DNA from: Brachypodium distachyon
Taxonomy: Eukaryota > Streptophyta > Magnoliopsida > Poales > Poaceae
DNA: 64,000 bases
Reading direction: 5' to 3'
Assembly (NCBI RefSeq): GCF_000005505.3
Contig: NC_016131.3
Coordinates: 62,171,355 to 62,235,354, forward strand
Position 1 is the first letter of the stretch; each line of letters starts with the position of its first letter. The translations under genes were made by a program, and so were the position numbers. The notes beneath the pieces are model-generated. The model saw only the letters and a program-made list of their open reading frames with translations, made no database searches and was not told the DNA's origin. This document shows, one piece after another, positions 21,004 to 33,587 of this stretch.

Positions 21004-21008
21004 GTTGT

Positions 21009-22670
21009 TACCTCTTTCCGAAGTTGTAATATGACATTTCCATCTTTTACAAGAAGTAAAAGACATGCGCTCTTTTGTAATATTTGTGGAGTGAGAATGC
21101 GTATATTCCCCTGGATTCAAAGTTTATACAGGCCTGAAGTGTTTGAAGTCTACAAACGAAGTAACTTGATCTGCATTGAGAAAATGACATATGTATGTCT
21201 CCTGATCTTCACAATACCGAATATACCAGACATATAGTCACTATTATGTAGTGGCAACTAACTCAATAGCAGAATGCATTGTAGGCATAAAAAGTTCACA
21301 GTTGAACCCTTTGTCGGAGTGCCCATAAGACAATAACAACAGGCAATAAATGAATAGCGACCACTAAATGGGCTGAACTTACACATGTTTTTTTCTTGCT
21401 TCTAATAATCTTACAGTCCGGTTCAACATACCCTGCAGATGGCTGCAATGCACAACCATAAAAGATATATAAGCAAATTAAACATCATGAGTTCATACCC
21501 ACAGCCAGAAAATAAATTAAACAACATTGATCTTACTAAACGCACGACAATTTAAATCTTAGCAAAATTAAATCAAGCAAAACCACTTTATCTGAAATGT
21601 AACTAAACCGAAAAGATATTTTGCAGAGCTTGAAGAAGGTATGTATTATTTAGCCTAGCTAGTTTAAACAAGATTGATGTATAGGAACCAACACAAGCTA
21701 GCAAGGGTCACATAGCTTACTTGGATGGAAAAGCCTTTGAATTCTGATATGACCGGCAACGTCTAAAAATCTTCCGTTCCAATGGATGCAACTCCTTTAC
21801 CAAGCAATAATAAAAACCAAACATAATTCTACATCTGGCACAATAATATAAAAGGATACAATTGTTTTTTGTTAGTTAAGCTCTTACCAAAGCAAACATA
21901 CAAATTGCTGACCAGAAAATTCATCCACATGGGCGTCCCGCACCGGGTTTCTTGTGAACACAACACCCTTGAGGCATTTCCTCGAACACGTTTTGGACGG
22001 CTCGATTCCTGGAGGTTCTGGACGCATAGAGTGAGCCGGCAGCGTCGATTGGTAATTCCATGAGGCGGCAGTGATGATTCCCGTGGAGACGGCGGCGGCA
22101 CTTCAAACTCTGGAGGCGCAGTTCCTCAGGCGGCGGCTGGGGAGGTGGCGGCGCGTCGATCGGTGTGTGTGCGCGAGAAAAAACCTTGAGGTCGTAATCC
22201 AGTCTGGAGATAATCGCAGGGGAGGGTGGGAATAGGCATGTTTGTACTGGTTTTTGGGGAATACGCAGTTAATCGCTTGATTGATTGATTGGAGGTAATC
22301 GCGTGGGGAATAGCGTGGGGAATGGAAAGAACGGTGGAGGGCCGTGCGGGAGAGAGGAGCTAATCACATGCTTTGCTTTTTTGAGAGTTCTGGGGTAGTT
22401 TTCGTGGGGTGCTGGGAGCGGGCGGGCGGGGCGAGGGCGACGGACGGACGGACGTACCCAACTACAAATTAAGCAGCGTAAAGATACGATGAAATCAAAA
22501 TATAAGAAACTGCTCGCCGGTGCTATATATGTGCAGCTCATTCTTTTGTAAAACCTATTTGATGTTAGATTTCATATTAGTCTGACAAGACAAGCTAATT
22601 CCTATCATGAGGTGGCTAGGATAGAGTGATGATTTAAATGCATCAGTTCTAATGATTATGGCCGTATCTA
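21009..22670. other. Intergenic; possible decayed minus-strand exons
   Basis: Short minus-strand frames with splice-like borders occur at about 21,386-21,442, 21,722-21,790 and 21,890-22,106, but no family is recognised. The 22,150-22,460 part is G-rich and non-coding. Confidence 0.4.
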
Positions 22671-22786
22671 CGACTCCCTCCGTGCAACAAAAGATGTCTC
22701 AAGTTTGTCAGAATTTAAATGTATTTAGACATGACTTAATATATAGATGTATTCAAATTTTAGTCAAAATTGAGAAACGGAAGAAA
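22671..22786. mobile_element. Stowaway MITE
   Basis: Left end ACTCCCTCCGTGCAACAAAA and a degraded right end (GAGAAACGGAAGAAA) near TA. The inside carries TTTAAATGTATTTAGACATG and ATGTATTCAAATTTTAGTCA, matching the element at 42,619-42,741. Confidence 0.75.
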
Positions 22787-22789
22787 TAC

Positions 22790-25215
22790 TTCGCGATGAT
22801 ATCGGCCGTGTGCATCGCTTGCCGTAGAGACCGGTGATGTCCCATTTTCAAAAGAAAAAGAAAAACTAATACTCCGTACATGAAATTGTCCGTGGTTAGA
22901 TTCATTCGACATCATTTCTTTTTCCTAATTGCAATCGTTAAGGTGTAGCTCATGTAAGTACAGGTACTGTTCTAAGACATGCAAGGTACAATAAAATTAA
23001 AAGAGTTCGCAGGACATTGTGAAAAGTATCATTATTTCAGTCAGAGCAGATTTCACATGCTGAGGACAGTACACAAGCAGTCCTACTTTAGTACTACCAC
23101 CAGTGGTAGAACCAACAAAAGCGCTTCATCCAGAAACGTCGAGAGGCATTCCCAGAGCCTCTTTTCTCTTTTGACGCCATGGTAACCATGGTGAAGATCA
23201 CAACATTTTCTTTTTCGGCATCCGGTTAGTTTCTTCGGCATCCGTCGGCGGTGGCCTGATTTCTTTGTTGAGGAATGGCGGTGGCCTGATTTTGCAGTCC
23301 CAAAACGACTTCAATCACCTTGAACATGGGTAGAACCGTAGAATGGCATGTTACAAGATTCAGTTTTCGGTTTTGAGCCTACCACAAACGGTTCAAGAAC
23401 CGAAAACCAAATTCGGATCACCGAATCTTTTCGTTCGTTTCTGTGCACTGTACCTAGCGTCCGGAGGGGGCTTTTTGGTTCCAACTCCGAACTCCCGTCC
23501 GCCGCAATCCACCCCCCTCCGCCGCCGCCGTTGCCACTCACTCCATTTCCGGCGAGCCTCTTCTTTAAAATGCGGCCCCCGATCTCCGCGCGCGTCTGGC
23601 CGTCGGTCTCCGTGGCCGCATAAACCCTAGCGGCGGCCGGCTTACCATTGCCGAGGAAGAAGCCCGGCACCGCCAGTCCGAGGCTGCCCGCAAGTGGGGG
23701 AAGTAGGCCGGCCTCAGCGGCCACGTGGCCGACCTCGACCGCCGCTACGATGCCGTCGGAGGGGTGGGGGGGAGCTCGGGCGGCATCCAGCCCATGCCGG
23801 CGAGGGATTGGCTCTAGCAGTTATCGAATCCGAGCGATCCGAACTAACCGAGTTCGGATCAACTGAATTCTAGAAATCGGTACTGGCTGTCTTCTGACAG
23901 AACAGATACCGAATACCAAAACCGAACAGAAGACAAATTTGAAATTTTGCGCGAACTTCATATAAATACGAGGGTTGGTTCTTCGCATTCCATCGCACAT
24001 CATCGCTGTTCGATCGTTAATATACGTAGTTCATCTACATCTACTAGTTTGACATGTACCAAAAGTTAGCTAAATTATAGGAGCAAGCACCCAAAAACAA
24101 AATGCTCCTCACCGGAATGCTAGGACGATGACCGGGGGAGCTGCCGTCACCGGAGGCGCGGAAGCCGTGTTGGAAAGGTCGTAGGCCGCCGCAAGCATCC
24201 TCTTCTCCGTGGCGAGCCGGCGTGCGTCGTCTTCGGCGATGGAGAGCTTCGACGCCTCCTTCGTGTGTGCGATGTCCTCAGGGTCGAACCTCGTCTCCGC
24301 AGCGGCCTCCACCTCCGCCTCCCCGACTATCTCCACCGACAAATCGGAGGAGGAAGAAGACGAGGACGGAGCCAACCTTAAAGTATCAAAAGAAAGTTGT
24401 TAAAGGCATATAGAGAAGATGTACAGATAGGAAAAACAGGCGTAGACCACACTCCTAACCGTCGGATTGAAGGAGATTAGAAGGTGTGTCACTTCGCCTC
24501 GTTTCTCATCATATCCCTTCTAGTACACAGACATCTTTCTCCTCTTCCCTTCCACGACACCATCTCCCCCATGGCTTCCTTACAATGTCTTCTCCTGAGC
24601 AAGCTCGTCCTCACGAGCTCCTACCTTAATTGACTGTAGCATCTCCTTCGAGCTCCTCTTTGCATATAGGCTGTAGCACCTCCTCCGAGCTTCTTTGCTT
24701 CCCACATCCTTTTGCAGCACCTAATCACAAACACCATGGATGACCCATCATGGAGCTCGAGTTCATCATATCAAGCCCAAGAAGACAAGGGGACCATGGG
24801 CAATGGGTCTAGTGCAGCCAAATCCTCTCGGCTCGGCAGATCCGTCGCCGGCTTCCTCAAGGTGGTGTGGTCAGTGTGTCAAAAAATTGTTAGATTTAGA
24901 AAGTCAATTAATTTGAAATTTCCAATACTGTAAAAACTACTCTGACATGTTGCAAGCCCGTGCATGCTTTGTCACGTGCACAAAGACGACATGTTGTAAT
25001 AACTATGGATGTCCCTCTCAAAGACTGTTTTCATGTTGCATGTTTTAGTGTTGTTGCATCCATCGATTTCTATGGTGTGATCATTTTTACTCAAATATAT
25101 ATTGCTATCAATGGGTATTGCATGCAAAGAAAAAATTGTTGCACTCATGTGTTCAACATGGTGTACCGTTTTAGCAAAAACATTGTGGGATCATAAGACA
25201 GACGTTTCTGCACAA
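22790..25215. other. Intergenic, no firm gene
   Basis: GC-rich patches at 23,480-23,780 and 24,110-24,370 yield short Ser/Ala-rich or Pro-rich frames (for example an 88-codon minus-strand frame ending at 24,109). None has a recognisable domain or splice context. Phrases rich in CCGAA/TTCGG around 23,400 and 23,830-23,930 suggest a decayed transposon. A 73-codon plus-strand frame at 24,712-24,933 is also unrecognised. Confidence 0.45.
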
Positions 25216-25217
25216 TA

Positions 25218-25456
25218 CTCCCTCTGTTCCTAAATATAAGAAGTCGTAGCTTTGTCCTAAGTCAAATTTGTTCAAATATGACCAAGTTAATAAAAAATCT
25301 ACTAAGATCTACAACATTAAAATGAGTATACTATGAAATATTTTTTTATATATATTTAATAAACTAATTTGGACATTTTTCAATAAATGTGATCAAACTT
25401 GAGAGAGTTTGACTTATGATAAGGTTAGAATTCCTTATATTTAAGGACGAAGGAAG
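25218..25456. mobile_element. Stowaway MITE
   Basis: Flanked by TA. Ends CTCCCTCTGTTCCTAAATAT and the complement CTTCCTTCGTCCTTAAATAT are inverted repeats, continuing into AAG and further homologous sequence. 239 bp, non-coding. Confidence 0.88.
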
Positions 25457-25642
25457 TACTATGTAATCATGTGTCGAACGACCTGAGCCGAAACTCAAAT
25501 GAGATTAAACCATCTGCAAGGGTCCGGCCAACTTGTCATGTATCACTTTTCTGAGGAAGACATGTCAAAAGCTTTTGCCCTTTTTGGCCAATTTGCTTAT
25601 GTGGTGTGTCCGCGAGTAATTTCCAAAATTGCTAAATCAATA

Positions 25643-25724
25643 CTCCCTCCGTCCCATAAAAGTTGGCACGAATTTGAACTAGTTCTAATTTAAAACCGTG
25701 TCAATTTTTATGAAACGGAAGGAG
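25643..25724. mobile_element. Short Stowaway MITE
   Basis: 82 bp between TA dinucleotides. CTCCCTCCGTCCCATAAAAG pairs with the complement CTCCTTCCGTTTCATAAAAA. It lies about 345 bp upstream of the SUMO protease uORF. Confidence 0.88.
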
Positions 25725-26043
25725 TATATCAATTTTAACTCCAATATCCGTCAACAATCCTTGAGGCTGGACGACGCGGAACGGCGGAAGGCGACCGGTT
25801 TCCCCCCGCCAGCCCGCCTACGGCTCGGCCGACGCCAGGAGTAGCGCCTCAGAAAATTTCGACACGAGTGATGCTTCCAATTTCTTAACTTTTTCAGGGT
25901 GAAAGGAGAATTTGGCCGTCTCCAGTAAAGTTCTTCAGTCTTTACTCTCTAGTCCCCGGGCTTCTTCTCCCCTGGCGGTGAGAACTTGAGCTCGATCCCA
26001 AACCCCTAACCCCGACGAAGCCAGCCTAGGGTTTCCAATTCCC

Positions 26044-26073
26044 ATGGGGCTGACATCCTTGTCTCTGCCATGA
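26044..26073 (+). other. uORF overlapping the SUMO protease start codon (ATGA)
   Basis: A 9-codon frame (MGLTSLSLP) ends in a TGA that overlaps the main ATG by two bases (ATGA at 26,070-26,073). It lies in the presumed 5' leader. If both are on the transcript, ribosomes ending the uORF would be at the main start. Whether it is translated cannot be seen here. Confidence 0.5.
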
Positions 26074-29000
26074 TCTCGGACGCCGGCCTCCTCTTCAACC
26101 GCCGCAAGCGCCGCCTCCCGGCTTCCGATCTCCTCTACCCACACTTTCGCAGCCCCAAGCGGAAGCACTTCTTCTTCGAGTCCCCGCCTATCCCACCGGA
26201 GGCGAGGTCTCTCGCGTTCGACATGGGCAACTTCTTGTCTTCTTCCCTCCCGGACTGCATGCGCAGGGACAGCGGCCTGGAGGTGTTCAGGGGCTGGGTC
26301 CGTGCGTCGCAGGATGCGCGGGGTCTCACGGTGGCCACCAGTGACGATGTGGAGTTAGGGCAGGTGGTGATCCGGAGATTCGACCCGACGAAGGTTGCAA
26401 GGCAGGCGGTGCCACCTCCGCGGGAGAAGATGAAACCGTTCTACAAGGAAGCTCTTGAGAAGACAGGATTGCACGACAAGAGGTTGGGCGAAATCGAGGT
26501 GGAGGTCACGCTTCAAAAAGAGGTGCTTGAAGAGCTGCGGAAGGCTCCCAAGGAGGTATGTTTTGTAAGCACTTACGTGGGTGTGCGTTCTTGTGCTTGA
26601 TGAACAGGATTTTATGAAGATTATGGCTGATAAATTGTGCTCTTATGTTGGATTCATGAGAAATAGATGGATGTGAAAATGAAACAAAAAATTAATGTGT
26701 TGTTTGGGAATTGTCTCAAGTCGAAGAAGTGAACAATTTGATGAGAGCAACTACAGATTGGGAGTGGCAGCCACACTGGTAGAAATGGCGGAGCTAGCCC
26801 AACGCTATAGCCTGGGCACTGAGGCTTAAGCCTCACGATTTCAGTCACCTGACACCATTAGAATCGGTGTTTTTCCTTGGGTGCGCTGCCAGGAAGCCCG
26901 GGCACATGCCCGTGGTGTCCCCGCGGTTGATCCGCCTAGCTCCTAGTGACAGGGGGAAAGGTTGTCACTGTATAGAGAAGCTGCTGTCACCGCAACCTTA
27001 AGACGTGTCTTGTTTTTAGCAAACCTAACTATGTGTCTTGAACTGATGAAACAAATGTAGTGTATTCTAGATTCAAACTTGGTTTAGCTGCTTCAAAATT
27101 GAGGAGAGGCACCATTAATTCAATCTAAGAGTTTAACCAAAGAGTTATTTTTCTCCTTTTGCCTTCAGTTCATGGTTGATTAACCTGCTTGATTGCAGCT
27201 CTGTACTACTACCTTCTATGCTTCATTTCACAATTGGTTTACCAACCTTAATCTGTCTTCAGGATCTGTCTCAACTCTTTATACCTCTAACTGCTGAAGA
27301 AGAAAATGAAGTTCATGATTGTTTGTACGGTTATGGTTCAAGGTACTTTTGATGATCCTCTTTGCATATTGTTCGAGCTTCCTATATACCTTGTCAACAC
27401 GGCTTAAAATCGCTCCTTTTCATTATAGTAGTGAAGTCCTGGTGCTGCATGAATCGTCTAACATTGAAGTTAGTAGAGAGAAATTTCGGTGCTTGAGACC
27501 ACATGGCTGGTTAAATGACGAGGTAAATGTTCATCTCAAATGTATTGAAAAAAATTGATTTACAGCTAACCTCGAAGCTTCACAGTGGTAATTGTTGACT
27601 ATATTTCTACGCATGAGAAAAATAATTTCCCATATTTTCAGGTCATTAATTTGTACCTTGAATTGTTAAAGGAGAGGGGAATAAGAGAACCCAAAAGGTT
27701 TTTGAAATGTCATTTCTTCAATACATTTTTCTATAAGAAGGTTAGACTATATGCTTCTTGTGCTTTCTCCTATTGAATCTGCAGAATTTCACACTACATA
27801 TGTGCGTATCTTTTATTTGTTTCATAACTTTGCATGTTTTTGTACTTCTCCTAATCGCCTGTTGAGTTAGGATTTTTCACAATATGCCTGCTTGGTGGTT
27901 GGCATTCCAAAAGTATTAAATTCTATTCTGGTTCAACTGTTAATTTATGGAGATGTATTACTCCCTCCGATCCATAACAAGTGTCGCTGATTTTTTACAA
28001 CAGTAGTGTCGCTTATTTAGTACAACAACTGTTGTACTAAATCAGCGAGAGTTGTTGTACTAAATCAGCGACACTTGTTATGGATTGTTGTACTAAATCA
28101 GCGACACTTATGATGGATCGGAGGGAGTACTAAAGTATGTTGCCGACTGCTTATGTATGTTTCTTTAGACAGCATGCAGTCTTGAAATGTACCTTCAGCC
28201 GCAAATTCTTGTAACTATATGCTATTAAAGATCTACAGCATTATAATATTATGGAAGTATTTAATTTAAACCAAACCATATTGCTATCACTTTCATGTGC
28301 CTGTTATAGATGCATCTTTACTAGCTGAAATTAGGACCTTCAGTGCCTCTGGGACATGCATTTTTTTAACAGAAGCAGTAGTTTCCTAATTGTCCTTGGT
28401 TTCTTAATTTGTATCATTACTTCCGAGATCTGTGCGAATAAATTAGTTTTTTCATGGCATATCTACTGCTATCATATTTAGTCAAGCCATTTGTAGTTTT
28501 TATACATGTTAGGAGTCAAAACTGGGAATGTTTTACTTCATGCATGCCATGGCTACATACATTTGTAAGCGGAGAGTAGCTCCCTGTTTGCCTTCTTTGT
28601 TTTCTCAGGTTCTGTTGTTACTTGATTTGAGACCTTTGTTTCGTTTAGTACTATAAATCACACATTTCAGCCTTTGATTTCCTTATGGATAAAATTGATC
28701 ACCATCTAATTTAGCCTAATTGATTTTCTGAATTTTTTATCAGCTTGCAGGTGGAAAAAATGGATATGATTACAAATCGGTTAAAAGATGGACTACCTGC
28801 AGGAAATTGGGTTATGAGCTCATTGACTGTGATAAAGTACAGTGGATGTTGCATTCTTTAATTTTGTTGTTGTTGTTACCAACCTTCCTCTTTTGCATGC
28901 TTATTTCTCATGTTCAACTTATGTTCGGAATTTACTTTGTAGATCTTTGTCCCTGTACATCAAAGTGTACATTGGTGTTTAGCGATTATAAACATGAAGG

Positions 29001-30828
29001 AAAAAACATTCCAATATCTTGATTCTCTTTGCGGCAAGGATAGTCGTGTACGAAGAGTGCTGGTAAGCTTAACTAATTTGTCGAGAATAAATCTCTAGCT
29101 GGAACAGCCAGGATATAGATTGGCCATTTCTATATATTGCCTCTGTTCTTTCTTACATGATTTCCTAGAATCCTTTGCCATAAAATTGTGTTACTCTTGC
29201 AAAAAGAACTTTCTAAAATTTGATTGCGCAGATTAAAACTTTTCAGATCGGCTATAGAAATATATCATTACATCCGGTATTAAAAGGAATTATACTTATA
29301 TATTTTAGTGGAAGCTGTAAAAAGTATGGTCAAACTAGCATGTCAAATGCGTTCAAACATAAAAGGCGTGAAGTAAAAAAAGAACATACTCACTCTGGTC
29401 CTGTAAAATTTGTCCTTTTGGACCAGGTATAGTCAAACTTTTGAAATTTTGACTACTACTGTCTTTACAAATATTTGAATTGGATAACTGAAAATCAGAT
29501 GTGTGAATTTGTCTCGAGAAGTGCTTTCATGATATACATCTTTTGGATTTTATAGATATATCCTATAGAAATTAATAGTCAAAGTTGTATTGTGAAGATC
29601 TTGTCGATGTCCAAACGACCACTTTTAGATGAATGGATGTAATAGTATTTCTATATGAAAAGGGGTGAACACCCGGACCATCTTAATCAATTGAAGCCCC
29701 AGTCCCATTTTGGAATACTTATTTCCCTAGATGTTTTGTTAACTGCAAAAAAAGAAGAAGAGACTTCGTGTTGTTTGATTTAAGCAAAACTTTGGTACAT
29801 CTCTCTGAACCCACAAATGCTATGGACCTCTGTGCATCTGGTATGCTCTGGGAGAGTTCAAATGATCTGGTTCTATACTTATATCTATCCGTCAGAAGTA
29901 CCAGAATACTATATGGTGGAGAGGGAAATTCCGTTGTATGCAGTATACAGGCTAGATACATTATGTGGTGACCTTGTTTAATTTTTTACTTTGAGAAAAA
30001 TGTATGATGCCTGTGTATGCCATATACAGGATAAATATATTGCGGATGAAGTGAAGGACAAGAGTAATAAAGAGATTGACATAAGCTCTTGGAAGGAAGC
30101 ATCACTTGATTATGTTCCTTTACAACAGAATGGGTATGCCTTGTTTACACCACTGAGCATTTCATGCTTAAATTCAATATCATGGGAAACACTCGCTTGA
30201 TAAAATACTTGATTATGTTCCTTTACAACAGAATGTGTATGTGTTATTTACACTAGTGAGCATTTCATGCATAAATTCAATATTATGGGAGACATTCACT
30301 TTCACTACCACAGCCATAATTTGCTGAATATTGTCATTTAGTACACATTCATCACTTGTAGTGTGCTTTCTTTGAATTCCATGTTTAGTTGGTTGGTCGT
30401 GTACAGACTACTGACCTTTATTCGTAACCTGAGTACTGATACTTGCAAAGATATAATTCTGACAGACACGGGCATCTTTCATTGTTTCAGGTGGGATTGT
30501 GGTATGTTTATGCTCAAGTACATTGATTTCTACAGCAGAGGGCTTAGCTTATCTTTTGGTCAGGTGAGTAAATTAGATTTGTCAAATTTGAGAAGACTGA
30601 ATACTCTGTTGGCTAGCACCTTTTGCCATTTGGATTTGGACCTATATTGGTCCAGGTGTATGGAGATGCTTGTTCTAGCTCAGTGCATAATCTTATTTTA
30701 CACTTGCCGCAAGTGTAGAACAGCGTAAGCCCCAGTCTCTCAACTTAGTTGTTTTTCAACCACAGGAACACATGGAATACTTTCGGATGAGAACAGTAAA
30801 GGAAATCTTAAGACTAAGAGCTGACTAA
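26070..30828 (+). CDS. ULP1/SENP-type SUMO protease (C48 family), ESD4/ELS1-like
   Basis: Nine exons join in frame to 403 aa: 26070-26555, 27263-27342, 27429-27522, 27642-27740, 28744-28836, 28943-29062, 30030-30133, 30491-30563 and 30766-30828, all with GT-AG introns. The N-terminal third is a basic, variable region (RRKRRLPASD, SPKRKHFFF). The C-terminal C48 domain shows LRPHGWLNDEVINLYLELL (W216) and catalytic His in VPVHQSVHW (H294). Asp follows in FQYLDSL (D311), Gln in VPLQQNG (Q356) and Cys in WDCGMFMLKY (C362), so the active site is complete. Such enzymes mature SUMO and remove it from nuclear proteins. Intron 4 holds a Stowaway MITE. The protein is slightly shorter than Arabidopsis ESD4. 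Substrate preference cannot be inferred. Confidence 0.93.
27961..28127. mobile_element. Stowaway MITE with internal duplication, in intron 4 of the SUMO protease
   Basis: Ends CTCCCTCCGATCCATAACAA and the complement CTCCCTCCGATCCATCATAA, flanked by TA. Inside, the phrase TTGTACTAAATCAGCGA is repeated three times, so the element has grown by internal duplication. It lies between exons 4 and 5 and leaves the splice sites intact. Confidence 0.9.
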
Positions 30829-32259
30829 TGGATGCATTTCATTTTCTTTTGGAAAGGAGGTTGATTAACTTGTGTTAATATTAGATTTAAAAGATGCTCG
30901 TTTCTCCTTGGGAAACTGAAGAGTTGTTGGTCTGTGACCTGAAGCTACTGGCGTTGAAGATTGTTGTCATATTCCTGTAAAGCTCTCTTACTTATGGAGT
31001 TAAAAGGCGGGCAAGAAAATCTTTAGTAGGTTGAGCAAATTGCTCTCTAGAAGGTTAAGTACTGAAGTATTGGCATTTTTACTCTTGTTAACTCGTTTTA
31101 GTTCTACACTGGAAGGTATTTTGTCTTAGCTTGCTGATGTCGATAACATTATCTTAGTATTCTTCTGCTCTGTTCTTCAACTTCGGTGATGATTACCCCA
31201 GCACATGGAAAGATCGTTTGTGGCATTTGCTGCTCATTTAAGATTCGACACTTCCACTCCTAGCTATTTTCTCTGCAGAGCCGCTACCGACGACAGCAAG
31301 AGAAAACTGGCGCAACACGTTGCAATCCTGAATCAGGACGAAGAATATGTAGAGCTTGAGGTCCATGCCTCCATGAAACCCAAAACATTGAATAAATAAA
31401 TAATCTAAACCCATATTTTGAAGTGTGAAAATATCTACATATTCTTTCCTGGGGTCACTGATCTCAAGGGCTTGAACCTTTTGGCTTTTAGGATTATATG
31501 GATCAAAAGGTCCATCCAAGGAGAGGGGATTTGGAAAACCTTCACCCCGTTTGGCAATTCTCATTTCATTTGGTAGAAATGTAATCAATGTTTTACAAGA
31601 ATTTTGATTTCGTTGAATTCTGAATTCATAAATCATTTTTGTCTTCCTTAAAAAGAAATCATTTTTTGTCTTCCACAAGGATTTGTGATAACTTTTAGGT
31701 ATAGGAGTGGTTCTATGGAATTTCAAATTGAATTGCTATACTTATAATTCTATGACAGCCAAACAAATCCTACATCATAACCACATGAAGCAACGGTACC
31801 ATGCCCCACAGCCATCCGGGACACAAGGTAGAATCTCGCCTGACGGCTATACATGGGAAGGGTGCCGCTGCTCCATGGTGCAGCCACCAATTCTGAATTC
31901 TGTAGTCTCGTACTCCATGGTCCAACGGTACCAAGTACTAGAATTAAGAGGGACATAAACTAGCTTGCTTACTGCTGAGTCCTGTGATGATCTAATTGCC
32001 CTGCCACAAGCACAGACCTCACCGCGACGATCCCGAATCACAGAGAGGAAACCCGACCACCAATCAGCGAAGACAAAACTGAGTTGGTTCTGCGCTGGGG
32101 AGAATCCACCGCTGCACAGCAGCACAAGCGAGCGAGATGGTCTGCTGGCTCGGGCCTGCACCTTTCTGCAAAATTACAGGATGAAGGTACTTTGCGCTCG
32201 TCAGCATGGCTGAATGGAGAAAATTTTCATATCAACGTTTCAGAAATGTGTAAAAAAAA
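30829..32259. other. 3' flank of the SUMO protease; no second gene seen
   Basis: The first few hundred bases are presumably 3' UTR. A 64-codon plus-strand frame (31,205-31,399) begins MERSFVAFAAHLRFDTS, and an antisense frame of 162 codons overlaps it. Neither has a recognised domain. A GCTGCTCCATGGTGCAGC-like inverted motif is repeated around 31,870-31,935 (TCCATGGTGCAG, TCCATGGTCCA). No clear mobile element ends are found. Confidence 0.4.
32251..32259 (-). terminator. Pol III terminator of tRNA-Ala
   Basis: On the minus strand an uninterrupted run of T (complement of the A run at 32,252-32,259) lies directly after the tRNA 3' end, the standard RNA polymerase III stop. Confidence 0.85.
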
Positions 32260-32332
32260 TGGAGATGCGGGGTATCGATCCCCGTGCCTCTCGCATGCTA
32301 AGCGAGCGCTCTACCATCTGAGCTACATCCCC
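32260..32332 (-). tRNA. tRNA-Ala (anticodon AGC)
   Basis: The 73-nt minus-strand sequence starts GGGGATGTAGCTCAGATGG. The acceptor stem GGGGATG pairs with CATCTCC (one G-U), and A is the discriminator base. The anticodon loop CTTAGCATG has AGC at 32,297-32,299. The T arm contains GGGATCGATACCC, matching the B box, and the D arm holds the A box. No intron and no encoded CCA, as usual in nuclear plant genes. Confidence 0.96.
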
Positions 32333-32935
32333 AGTTGCCACATAGGACGGGTGATCACAAGATTTCTATTTTCCTATCGTGTCATCTGTACTGGTAGCTC
32401 TAGATGATCAGAACTGATCTGCGTATGGATTCAGTACCATTTGCTTACGATGATGTGTGTTTCTCTCGGCCTGGTGGGGGACACATAACCCTGTCTCTTC
32501 ACGTGCAAAGGTGCAAGGCTTGGATCGTACTGAAGTCGTAAGCAAATCCATCGTACGTACAGCACTGGTCATCGTACATATACCCTTCGGAAGACGCACG
32601 GCTCATCAACGTATGCACCTACGTCTGTAAACTTTATCCCGCCAGTAATGCTATTGAGACCGGTCTCTATATCTTATTTTATTTTGATGATCAGGGAGCA
32701 AAACGACCCCCTCTTCCATTTTATAAAAATCAGGTCGGACACAGTGCAACATTCAATTCAAAGCAGTCACAAGCTCACAGCTGCAAACAAAATGAAACGA
32801 CTGGCTAGAAAGCTCAGTATGCCACATGTGGCTCAGAGGGAGCAGCACCCAGAACATGCATCGCGGAGGACCTCGTCTTCTGCTTCCTCCGTCACATATA
32901 TATCAAGTGATTCAAATTTGCTTTTCTATGTACTA

Positions 32936-33048
32936 CTCCTTCCGTTTCATAATTCTTGTCTTAAATTTATTCAAAACTTGATGTATCTATTCTTAAAAAA
33001 GGTCTAGATACATGTAATATTTCAACAAGAATTATGAAACGGAAGAAG
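32936..33048. mobile_element. Stowaway MITE
   Basis: Ends CTCCTTCCGTTTCATAATTC and the complement CTTCTTCCGTTTCATAATTC, both followed by TTGT, near TA. The core ATTTCAACAAGAATTATGAA resembles the 14.2-kb element. Confidence 0.86.
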
Positions 33049-33103
33049 TCAAATACATCTAGATAAATGTAATATTTTAACACTTAATACGAAACGGAAA
33101 GAG
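33049..33103. repeat. Duplicated right half of the adjacent Stowaway MITE
   Basis: Immediately after the MITE, ACATCTAGATAAATGTAATA and ACGAAACGGAAAGAG repeat its right half (AGATACATGTAATATTTCAA...GAAACGGAAGAAG). This is a partial tandem duplication or a nested, deleted copy. Confidence 0.7.
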
Positions 33104-33587
33104 TAATTATCAGAGTCCCTTTCTTGAAAAAGGAGCGAGGAGCGAGCCAACGGGGAAACCTATTGAATTCAAGTTTCAAAGAAAAATCAAACTTCAATAA
33201 ATTTGTAACAGTTCGTCAACCGTAGAAATTGGGAAACACTTTACATTGCTAGTGCAAATATCTTCCATTAATGATTCCTAATACAAAGAAGCTTGGGGAT
33301 CGTTACATCAGTAATCATCAGAGCTTAACACTTTTACCTGTACTAGCCTAAGGTCGCTCTCGTAGGAAAACCATGTAACAACTGCCGACTGAAACTGAGA
33401 AGGGCTAGGCTCAGCTATAAACAAGAGGAAACTAAGGACCCAAATTGAAGCTCTGAATCCATCATCCTGAAAATCACTGGTCATCAGAATCGTCACTGTT
33501 TTGCCTCACTATGTCCTACGGTGTATAAACTTCTACTTCTGGGTAAAGGTTAGCCAAAATCATAATCCATCAACCCACCACACACTG

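Noticed and set aside
31238..31726. 162-codon antisense frame downstream of the SUMO protease
   Set aside because: No domain and it overlaps the probable 3' UTR; chance frame.
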